Origin: Bacillota bacterium | GTDB taxonomy: Bacteria; Bacillota; Dethiobacteria; DTU022 | Assembly (NCBI GenBank): GCA_012510305.1 | Contig: JAAZIE010000382.1 | Span: 1-9,979 of the forward strand | Reading direction: 5' to 3' | DNA: 9,979 nucleotides | Part shown: in pieces, positions 1 to 4,651 of the stretch | Numbering within the stretch: the stretch's first letter is position 1 | Layout of the letters: every line of letters starts with the position of its first letter | The notes under the pieces: generated by a model | What the model saw: the letters and a program-made list of their open reading frames with translations, nothing else | Told to the model about the DNA's origin: nothing | The model's database searches: none | Position numbers and translations under genes: made by a program

Positions 1-534
1 CTGCCCTTTACCGGGGGAGAAGCGCTTTATTTTTACGATATGCGCAAGTTCGGCGGTTTCTGGTTCCTGGAAAAGCAGGATTACCGCCCCCCTGAAGGAT
101 ACCTGCTGCTCGGCCCCGATATCTGGAGCGAAGTGGACGAGGATACCTTTATTGCCCTTTTGAAGGCGAGGCCGCGTGCGCGGATCAAGCCGCTTCTTCT
201 GGACCAGCGCTTTGTTGCCGGGATGGGCAATATTTACACCGACGAAAGCCTTTTTCGCAGCGGCATTCACCCCTGCCGCCGCATCTCTTCTCTCTCCGAA
301 AAAGAGGCCCGGGAGCTGTTCCGGGAGATCTGCGCGGTTTTAACTGACGGGATCGCCTGCGGCGGCACCACCACCCGCGATTATCGCAATATCTACGGCG
401 GTACCGGCTCCTTTCAGGATCTTCTAAAGGTCTACGGCCGCAAAGGCGCCCCCTGTTTTCGCTGTGGCGGCCCTATCGAGCGCATCGTTGTCGCCGGGCG
501 GGGCACCTACTTTTGCCTCCGCTGCCAGCCCTGA
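1..534 (+). CDS. mutM: Formamidopyrimidine-DNA glycosylase (Fpg/MutM), C-terminal part, 5' end outside window
   Basis: Bifunctional base-excision repair enzyme that removes oxidised purines such as 8-oxoguanine and nicks the abasic site. The reading frame is open from base 1, so the ATG at 40 (the Met of DMRKFGG) is internal. About 177 residues are visible of roughly 275 usual for the family; the N-terminal catalytic Pro/Glu is outside the window. Seen here: the DMRKFGG strand (family DxRRFG), the helix-two-turn-helix core LLDQRFVAGMGNIYTDESLF with the DNA-contacting Asn, and a terminal zinc finger CxxC-x16-CxxC ending FCLRCQP, including the Arg of GRGTYFC. It is the first visible gene of a plus-strand run leading to ytaF and coaE, an order familiar in Clostridia, where polA often lies upstream (not visible here). 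The zinc finger makes MutM more likely than the related Nei, and the identification is firm. Confidence 0.96.
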   Translation: MPFTGGEALYFYDMRKFGGFWFLEKQDYRPPEGYLLLGPDIWSEVDEDTFIALLKARPRARIKPLLLDQRFVAGMGNIYTDESLFRSGIHPCRRISSLSEKEARELFREICAVLTDGIACGGTTTRDYRNIYGGTGSFQDLLKVYGRKGAPCFRCGGPIERIVVAGRGTYFCLRCQP

Positions 535-562
535 TCAGCGTGGTGGCGAAGGGGCTATAAAA

Positions 563-599
563 AAAAGGTGACAGTAGGTACGTCCCCCTGTCACCTTTT
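563..599. repeat. Perfect palindromic element, AAAAGGTGACAG / CTGTCACCTTTT
   Basis: Two perfect 12-base inverted arms (563-574 and 588-599) enclose a 13-base loop containing GGTACGTCCCC. The left arm is preceded by an A-run and the right arm ends in four Ts, so transcribed RNA would fold into a terminator-like hairpin just after mutM. The GGTGACAG...CTGTCACC style resembles dispersed palindromic intergenic repeats of REP type that I associate with some Clostridia, but only one copy is present here. It could be a partial terminator for mutM, a mobile palindromic repeat, or both. Confidence 0.7.
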
Positions 600-644
600 C
601 ACCTTCCACCTGTTGTTTTCATATGATAGCAGCGTGAAACAGGC

Positions 645-652
645 GGAGGTGA
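645..652 (+). promoter_or_regulatory. Ribosome binding site that fixes the ytaF start
   Basis: GGAGGTGA lies 8 bases before GTG 661. Earlier in-frame GTG codons at 568 (inside the palindrome arm), 634 and 649 lack a comparable site; the one at 649 is itself part of this site. This favours 661 as the start. Confidence 0.7.
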
Positions 653-660
653 GCCGAAAA

Positions 661-1296
661 GTGCCCTGGGCGTTCTCTTTGCTTCTGGCCCTGGCGGTAA
701 GCGTTGACGGTTTTAGTGCGGGCTTTTCCTGCGGTTTGCGGAAGCTGGTGATCCCCTTTTCTTCTGTTCTGGCCATCAGCGGGCTGTCGGCGGCTGCAGT
801 GGCCTGCTCCATGCTCGCCGGGAGCGGCGCCGCGCGGTTGTTTCCTTTCCGCCATCTCTCAGTTTTAGGCGGAGCAGCCCTGATCTGTTTCGGCCTCTTC
901 GTTGTGGGGCAGTATGTCAGGGGGAGCCAAGTGTTGGCAAAAAAAAAGGGGGGCTCCCCAAAAGCAGGTTCACCGCCTCAAAAGCCCCGCGGGCTCGTGA
1001 CCCTGCTGCAGCGTCCCGAGGAGGCCGACCTCGATCGCTCCGGTACGCTCAGCGTGAAAGAGGCGCTCCTGCTGGGCTCGGCCCTGGCCGCGGACGCCCT
1101 GGCGGCCGGCTTTGGCGCCGCCCTGATCGGGCTGCCTTTTATCCCCACGGTCCTGGCGGTGGGGTTAACCAAGCTGGTTCTTTTGCCCCTGGGTGTTGCC
1201 CTGGGCCGCATCGCCCTGCACAGGGTGGCCATCCCGCATGCTCCCCTGTGGGGGGGTGCAATTTTAATTGTAATTGGTATAATAAATCTATTCTAG
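661..1296 (+). CDS. ytaF: Sporulation-type membrane protein YtaF (MntP/DUF204-like) with EF-hand loop
   Basis: Polytopic inner-membrane protein of the YtaF family, related to the MntP manganese exporter fold; its exact role is not established, though it is linked to sporulation in bacilli. With GTG 661 the product is 211 residues, the usual family length. About six hydrophobic segments form two homologous halves: the first opens with SVDGFSAGFSCGLRK and the second with SALAADALAAGFGAAL, both versions of the family's repeated membrane motif. Between them is a hydrophilic loop with a canonical 12-residue EF-hand at residues 123-134 (DLDRSGTLSVKE: D1, D3, S5, G6, L8, S9, E12), suggesting calcium or other metal sensing. 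The loop also contains an A9-G6 tract at 939-953. It lies between mutM and coaE, probably co-transcribed. The family call is firm; transported substrate is unknown. Confidence 0.88.
   Translation: MPWAFSLLLALAVSVDGFSAGFSCGLRKLVIPFSSVLAISGLSAAAVACSMLAGSGAARLFPFRHLSVLGGAALICFGLFVVGQYVRGSQVLAKKKGGSPKAGSPPQKPRGLVTLLQRPEEADLDRSGTLSVKEALLLGSALAADALAAGFGAALIGLPFIPTVLAVGLTKLVLLPLGVALGRIALHRVAIPHAPLWGGAILIVIGIINLF
939..959 (+). other. A9-G6 homopolymer tract with in-frame A_AAA_AAG and hairpin, inside ytaF
   Basis: Nine As (939-947) run into six Gs (948-953) and then CTCCCC. In the ytaF frame the bases at 942-948 read A_AAA_AAG, the heptamer used for -1 frameshifting in dnaX. GGGGAGCC upstream (921-928) is perfectly complementary to GGCTCCCC (952-959). 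The tract lies in the loop between the two membrane halves. Reading on in the +1 frame meets a stop soon after (TGA near 1000), whereas the -1 frame stays open to the end of the gene. Function is not shown; the tract is at least an indel or slippage hot spot. Confidence 0.5.
1275..1283 (+). promoter_or_regulatory. Candidate extended -10 promoter (TGGTATAAT) for coaE
   Basis: A perfect extended -10, TGnTATAAT, lies in the last codons of ytaF, 40 bases before the coaE start. No good -35 is seen 17 bases upstream, as is tolerated for extended -10 promoters. It sits in codons for Ile, Gly and Asn, so chance is possible. The same ten bases, TTGGTATAAT, recur at 3931-3940. Confidence 0.4.
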
Positions 1297-1323
1297 GCCG
1301 GTAAAGGCGGGCATACAGGTGAA

Positions 1324-1935
1324 ATGATGATCATTGTTGGTTTAACCGGGGGGATTGCCTCCGGAAAAAGTACCGTAGCGCGCATGCTGCAGGAGAAGGG
1401 TGCCCTTCTGCTTGATGCCGACCGCATTGCCCGGGAGGTTGTTCTTCCCGGCACAGCGGCCTGGTCTGAGCTCAAAGCATGGCTGGGGCCTTCGATTATC
1501 GGTCCCGGCGGCGCTGTCGATCGCGAGCGGCTGGGGGAGCTGGTCTTTGCCGATCCCGCCGCCAGGCAGCGGCTGAACGCCATTGTCCATCCGCGGATTT
1601 TTGAGATATTCTCCCGCCGCACCGAAGAGATTCAGCGCCGCCAACCTTCGGCGGTGCTTGTTTACGACGTGCCGCTCTTGATCGAGTCGAAGATGAACCG
1701 GCTGGTGGACCTGGTTCTGCTGGTTTATGTCCCCCCGCAGGTCCAGCGGCGGCGCCTGCAAAAAAGGGACAACCTTTCGCCGGCGGAAACCGCCTCCCGG
1801 CTGCGGGCCCAGATGCCCCTGGAAGAGAAAAGGGCTTATGCCGATATCATTATCGACAACCGCGGCAGCCTTGAGTCGACTAGGGGCCAGGTTGACTGCT
1901 TCTGGGCCGGGCTCCGGAATAATGGGGCAGAATAA
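1324..1935 (+). CDS. coaE: Dephospho-CoA kinase
   Basis: Cytosolic enzyme that phosphorylates the ribose 3'-hydroxyl of dephospho-CoA with ATP, the last step of coenzyme A synthesis. At 203 residues it has the usual length. Seen: the N-terminal Walker A loop GGIASGKST (residues 9-17), the family's DADRIAREVV segment just after the first helix (about residues 31-40), VHPRIF, and the VYDVPLLIES strand, followed by a lid region rich in Arg and Lys (QRRRLQKRD). ATG 1324 and ATG 1327 are adjacent starts. AGGTGA at 1317-1322 is very close to both, so the second Met may be used. The gene sits 27 bases after ytaF and 21 bases before the lytic transglycosylase, in a probable operon. The identification is secure. 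Confidence 0.96.
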   Translation: MMIIVGLTGGIASGKSTVARMLQEKGALLLDADRIAREVVLPGTAAWSELKAWLGPSIIGPGGAVDRERLGELVFADPAARQRLNAIVHPRIFEIFSRRTEEIQRRQPSAVLVYDVPLLIESKMNRLVDLVLLVYVPPQVQRRRLQKRDNLSPAETASRLRAQMPLEEKRAYADIIIDNRGSLESTRGQVDCFWAGLRNNGAE

Positions 1936-1956
1936 GTTTATTATCAAGATGGGGCG

Positions 1957-2625
1957 GTGAGGGCTCTGCGCCGGATCTATTATCTTCTGGCCTTTTTGAT
2001 CTTTTTTGGATTGACCTGCTGCCTTTTAGCCAGCCCCCGGCTGGAGCGCTATTTTTACCCCCTCTATTTCCGGGCGGAGATCAGCGCAGCGGCGCAGGAG
2101 CAGCAGCTTGATCCTTACTTGATTGCCGCGGTGATCCGGACTGAGAGCAACTTTCGGGAAAACGCTGTCTCGCCCAAGGGCGCCCGGGGTTTGATGCAGC
2201 TGCTGCCCTCCACGGCCGAATGGATCGCCGAGAAAAATGGAGAAAGCGACTTTCATCCCGACAAGCTTTTTGAGCCCGGTTACAACATTGCCGCCGGCAG
2301 CCGCTACCTGGCCGAGCTGCTGAAGCAATTTAACGATAACGAGGTTATGGCGCTGGCTGCTTACAACGGGGGACGGGGCCGGGTTCAGCACTGGCTGGAA
2401 GAGGGCACCTGGGATGGAAGCGAGGCCAACCTGGAGCAGGTCCCCTTTGGCGAGACCCGCGCTTTTGTCCGGCGCACCTTGAAAAATTACCGGAACTACC
2501 GGCGCTTGTATGGAAATGAATGGGAAATACCCTCACCGGCGCCGGCTTATAAGAGATCGCCCGGCGGGGAAAGCCGCCTGGCGACAGCCTATCAGGAGGA
2601 GATACCATGCATGAAATTACTTTGA
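1957..2625 (+). CDS. Membrane-anchored soluble lytic transglycosylase (Slt/GH23 domain)
   Basis: Cleaves the N-acetylmuramic acid to N-acetylglucosamine bond of peptidoglycan, forming 1,6-anhydromuramic ends; it would act outside the membrane. The 222-residue product (GTG start) has an N-terminal basic stretch and one hydrophobic anchor at residues 9-26, consistent with a signal anchor. An SLT domain occupies about residues 38-185 with catalytic Glu63 in RTESNF, then SPKGARGLMQLLP (72-84), the IAAGSRYL helix (111-118) and AYNGG (135-139), and ETRAFVRRTLKNY near the end. The C-terminal tail of about 35 residues has no recognised domain. The last 19 bases overlap the next gene, whose ribosome binding site lies in this coding sequence, implying translational coupling. 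The ribosome binding site for GTG 1957 is weak (GGGGCG). Slt-type proteins occupy this place after coaE in many Clostridia. Confidence 0.92.
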   Translation: MRALRRIYYLLAFLIFFGLTCCLLASPRLERYFYPLYFRAEISAAAQEQQLDPYLIAAVIRTESNFRENAVSPKGARGLMQLLPSTAEWIAEKNGESDFHPDKLFEPGYNIAAGSRYLAELLKQFNDNEVMALAAYNGGRGRVQHWLEEGTWDGSEANLEQVPFGETRAFVRRTLKNYRNYRRLYGNEWEIPSPAPAYKRSPGGESRLATAYQEEIPCMKLL

Positions 2626-3614
2626 TTCGCGGAGACGGCATCGGCCCGGAGATTGTTGCCGCAACCCTGGATGTGATCGAGGCGACAGGGGTGGCCATTG
2701 ACTGGAAAGAGGCCGCCGCCGGGGAGAGCGCCCTTGAAAGCTGCGGCGCGGCGCTGCCGGAGGAAACCCTGGATTCGCTGCGGGAGACCCGGATCGGGCT
2801 GAAAGGGCCGCTCACCACACCGATCGGTTCGGGTTTCCGCAGCATCAACGTGGCCCTGCGCAAAGCGCTCGATCTGTACGTTAATCTGCGCCCCGCCAGG
2901 AGCTATCCCGGAGTGAGCTCGCCTTACCGGGATATCGACCTGGTTGTGGTCCGTGAAAACACGGAAGATCTTTATGCCGGGGTGGAACATATGGTCGGTC
3001 CCGATGCCGCGGAGAGCATCAAGATCATCACCCGCAGCGCTTCGGAGCGCATCGCCCGCTATGCTTTTGAATATGCTCTCCGGGAGAAACGCCGCAAAGT
3101 TACGGTGGTCCACAAGGCCAATATTCTGAAACTCAGCGACGGGCTCTTCCTGGAGGCGGTCCGCAGCGTGGCGGCGGAGTATCCCGGTGTGGAATTCGAG
3201 GAGAGGATCGTAGACAATATGGCCATGCAGCTGGTCCAGAAGCCGCATTTTTACGATGTCATGGTGATGCCTAACCTTTACGGAGATATCCTTTCCGACC
3301 TTTGCGCCGGCTTGATCGGGGGCCTGGGGCTGGCGCCCTCGGCCAATATCGGCGATGGAATCGCCCTTTTTGAGCCGGTGCACGGCAGCGCCCCCAAGTA
3401 CAGGGGAAAAGACAGGGTTAATCCCACGGCGATGATCCTCACCGCTGCGCTGATGCTGCGCCATCTGGGAGAGGCCGCTGCCGCCGGCCGGATCGAAAAA
3501 GCGGTGGCCGGCGTGCTCGAAGAAGGGAAAATGCTGACTTACGACCTGGGCGGAAGCGCCGGAACAGCAGCGATGGGCCGGGCTATCGCCGAGAAAATAA
3601 AAAGAGATCGCTAA
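2607..3614 (+). CDS. icd: Isocitrate/isopropylmalate dehydrogenase family protein, probable short-form isocitrate dehydrogenase
   Basis: Predicted to decarboxylate isocitrate oxidatively to 2-oxoglutarate with Mg or Mn. The 335 residues match the short NAD-type isocitrate dehydrogenases (E. coli Icd has 416). Substrate-site residues are present: S79 and N81 of SINVALRK, R85, R95, R116 of RENTEDLY, Y123, K170, D203 and the metal ligands D227 and D231. The SxN pattern favours isocitrate over isopropylmalate; homoisocitrate cannot be excluded. The cofactor loop reads HGSAPKYRGKDRVNP, with K264, Y265 and V271 plus Y312, matching E. coli NADP determinants Lys344, Tyr345, Val351 and Tyr391, but Arg395 is replaced by G316. 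Preference for NADP is therefore plausible but uncertain. AGGAGG at 2594-2599 lies 7 bases before ATG 2607, and the gene overlaps the preceding stop by 19 bases. No leuC/leuD or citrate-pathway genes are adjacent. Confidence 0.85.
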   Translation: MHEITLIRGDGIGPEIVAATLDVIEATGVAIDWKEAAAGESALESCGAALPEETLDSLRETRIGLKGPLTTPIGSGFRSINVALRKALDLYVNLRPARSYPGVSSPYRDIDLVVVRENTEDLYAGVEHMVGPDAAESIKIITRSASERIARYAFEYALREKRRKVTVVHKANILKLSDGLFLEAVRSVAAEYPGVEFEERIVDNMAMQLVQKPHFYDVMVMPNLYGDILSDLCAGLIGGLGLAPSANIGDGIALFEPVHGSAPKYRGKDRVNPTAMILTAALMLRHLGEAAAAGRIEKAVAGVLEEGKMLTYDLGGSAGTAAMGRAIAEKIKRDR

Positions 3615-3630
3615 CGCTTGGCCGGAGAAA

Positions 3631-3681
3631 AGCCGGCCCCCCGGCGCTCCGAAAGAGAGCTGCTGCCGGGGGCCGGCCTTT
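3631..3681. terminator. GC-rich bidirectional terminator hairpin between convergent genes
   Basis: GCCGGCCCCCCGGC (3632-3645) pairs with GCCGGGGGCCGGC (3665-3677), with one bulged C and a 19-base loop. The flanks are AAAA on the left and TTT on the right, so plus-strand RNA ends in a short U-run and minus-strand RNA ends in UUUUCU. It starts 17 bases after the dehydrogenase stop and lies 15 bases past the stop of the small minus-strand gene, so it can serve both. Confidence 0.8.
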
Positions 3682-3695
3682 AAAAAATAAGATTG

Positions 3696-3866
3696 CTAAC
3701 GGTCGTCTTCCCGGTAAGTGGGCGTATTGCCCCGGGGAGTCGATTTTTGTCTTTTTTTAGGCACCTCCACGCCCAGCTCCCGGGCTGCCTCTTCGCGAAA
3801 TTGTTCCTGTTTCCGGGGATCCACGTTTCTTTTTTGCCGCCTGCCCCGGTTGTGTTTTTTAGCCAT
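3696..3866 (-). CDS. Small highly basic hypothetical protein (56 aa)
   Basis: A 56-residue protein reading from ATG (complement of 3864-3866) to TAG. It is rich in Lys, Arg and Gln with no hydrophobic segment. The N-terminus is MAKKHNRGRRQKRNVDPRKQ, the middle FREEAARELGV resembles the helix EhAxELGV of alpha/beta-type small acid-soluble spore proteins, and the C-terminus is RGNTPTYREDDR. The resemblance is short and I do not claim the family; a nucleic-acid-binding role is an inference from charge. Support for a real gene: a purine-rich ribosome binding region (AAGGGGGG) about 8 bases before the ATG, a shared terminator just beyond its stop, and no competing gene on the other strand. It is divergent from the membrane protein at 3987. 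The sporulation link would fit the organism but is unproven. Confidence 0.68.
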   Translation of the reverse strand: MAKKHNRGRRQKRNVDPRKQEQFREEAARELGVEVPKKRQKSTPRGNTPTYREDDR

Positions 3867-3931
3867 CCCTTTCCCCCCTTTCTGCTGTCTTGTCCTTAGG
3901 TTTTGCCAGAGACCTTTCTCTTATCCCCCGT

Positions 3932-3940
3932 TGGTATAAT
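3932..3940 (+). promoter_or_regulatory. Extended -10 promoter (TGGTATAAT) for the small membrane protein gene
   Basis: A perfect TGnTATAAT lies 46 bases before ATG 3987 in a non-coding divergent region. The best -35-like hexamer, TTGCCA at 3903-3908, is too far away (26 bases), so recognition would rest on the extended -10. Transcription would start near 3947. Confidence 0.65.
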
Positions 3941-3986
3941 TGGTCCTTTCATTCTGCAAACTAAAAGCAAAACGAGGTGAGGACGG

Positions 3987-4124
3987 ATGAATGAGATCGA
4001 AGAAGGCAGGTTGGCCGGTTTGGGCTATGCGGCGATCAAATATGGAGCCTGGTTGATCGGCTTGATCGTGGTGCTCTTTTTTTTATCCCGCTACCTGTTT
4101 CCCTTTATCCAGTCTCTATTTTAA
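3987..4124 (+). CDS. Small single-helix membrane protein (45 aa), unknown function
   Basis: A 45-residue protein with a short charged N-terminus (MNEIEEGRLAG) and a hydrophobic stretch covering about residues 20-44 (AWLIGLIVVLFFL, then SRYLFPFIQSLF). It would sit in the membrane with one helix, possibly followed by a short re-entrant or second hydrophobic turn. AGGTGA (3975-3980) lies 6 bases before ATG 3987, and a strong extended -10 is 46 bases upstream, which makes an expressed gene likely despite its size. An ATG at 3991 is in another frame and opens nothing. It may be co-transcribed with the SPW-like gene at 4269 because no strong terminator separates them. I do not recognise a family. 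Confidence 0.68.
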   Translation: MNEIEEGRLAGLGYAAIKYGAWLIGLIVVLFFLSRYLFPFIQSLF

Positions 4125-4133
4125 GCAGGCAAG

Positions 4134-4240
4134 CGGCGGCTCCGCCAAATAATTCCTTTTACCGAAAGGGGAAGGAGGGGCGGCCGGGGCGGGCGTCTTT
4201 CCCGCCTGCCCGCGGGAGCGCTCGCGGCGTCGCCGGCGAT
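4134..4240 (+). other. Dense GC palindromes in the leader of the SPW-like gene
   Basis: This non-coding stretch packs several short inverted repeats: GGCGG-CT-CCGCC (4135-4146), CCTTT-AAAGG, GGCGGG with CCCGCC (4188-4206, loop of 7), CCCGCGGG, GAGCGCTC and CGCCGGCG. None is followed by a good U-run, so termination is not obvious. It may be a structured leader RNA or simply GC-rich spacer. It matches no riboswitch class that I can recognise. Confidence 0.35.
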
Positions 4241-4268
4241 TAAACACAGAGGGGAGGGATAGCAGCAG

Positions 4269-4445
4269 ATGATGACCTTTCATGTTTTTCATATCGCCAC
4301 CGGTCTTTGGCTGGCGCTGGTTAACGTAACCGGTATTCTTGCGCCAACCACCCTTTCCTGGAATAACCTGGTCCTGGGGTTGATTATTGCCGTCTATAAC
4401 GTCTATTATCTTTTTGCCCAAAAACATGTCGATGTCCAGTCATAA
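4269..4445 (+). CDS. Small SPW-repeat-like membrane protein (58 aa)
   Basis: A 58-residue protein with two hydrophobic segments, GLWLALVNVTGILA (residues 12-25) and NNLVLGLIIAVYNVYYLFA (32-50), joined by PTTLSW. The order GlWL...(P)...WNNxxxGxxxA resembles one SPW repeat, a small membrane module usually found singly or in tandem; the diagnostic SPW triplet itself is not intact here, so this is a resemblance rather than a firm assignment. GGGAGG at 4252-4257 lies 11 bases before ATG 4269, which is therefore preferred over ATG 4272. A clear terminator begins 20 bases after the stop. It follows the 45-residue membrane protein and may share its promoter. Function is unknown. Confidence 0.65.
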   Translation: MMTFHVFHIATGLWLALVNVTGILAPTTLSWNNLVLGLIIAVYNVYYLFAQKHVDVQS

Positions 4446-4465
4446 AACCGCTGTTATACTCATTG

Positions 4466-4498
4466 AAGGCCTCCACCCCCGGTGAGAGGCCTTTTCCT
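4466..4498 (+). terminator. Rho-independent terminator after the SPW-like gene
   Basis: AAGGCCTC (4466-4473) pairs perfectly with GAGGCCTT (4486-4493) around a 12-base loop and runs into TTTTCC. It closes the small-membrane-protein unit and separates it from the nitrilase pair. Confidence 0.85.
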
Positions 4499-4651
4499 GT
4501 TGCCGGCTTCTGGTCCCGCTCCCGGCGGGTATTTCCATGCCCGCGGTGCCGGAGCGGCCGGTGACCCGAAGTGCTGCTTTTAAAGAGGAATTTTTAACCC
4601 GGCGAAGAAGTAAAGGGTACTACAGTACTGGTAAACAAAGGAGGCAGGGCG
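4499..4651. other. Non-coding leader of the nitrilase pair
   Basis: No small gene with a credible start was found on either strand. A small perfect inverted repeat GTACT-AC-AGTAC lies at 4617-4628, just upstream of the ribosome binding site. No convincing -35/-10 pair was found, although the pair must have its own promoter if the terminator at 4466 is effective. Confidence 0.4.

Noticed and set aside
568..660. Longer ytaF starting at GTG 568
   Set aside because: The extra 31 residues begin inside the palindrome arm, have no ribosome binding site and resemble no family N-terminus; GTG 661 gives the usual length and a good site.
2607..3614. 3-isopropylmalate dehydrogenase (leuB)
   Set aside because: The substrate loop carries SxN followed by LRK, as in isocitrate enzymes, and no leuA, leuC or leuD gene is adjacent.
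3693..3939. Two overlapping plus-strand frames in the region after the dehydrogenase
   Set aside because: They start inside or opposite the small minus-strand gene, lack ribosome binding sites, and their Phe/Pro/Ser-rich products are typical of antisense reading of a Lys/Arg/Gly-rich gene.
4116..4427. Minus-strand frame of 103 residues opposite the two small membrane protein genes
   Set aside because: Composition has no family resemblance, and the plus-strand genes in the same stretch have ribosome binding sites, a promoter and a terminator.
4617..4628. GTACT-AC-AGTAC as an operator for the nitrilase pair
   Set aside because: The arms are only five bases and the match to any known regulator is lacking; noted as a repeat but not claimed as an operator.
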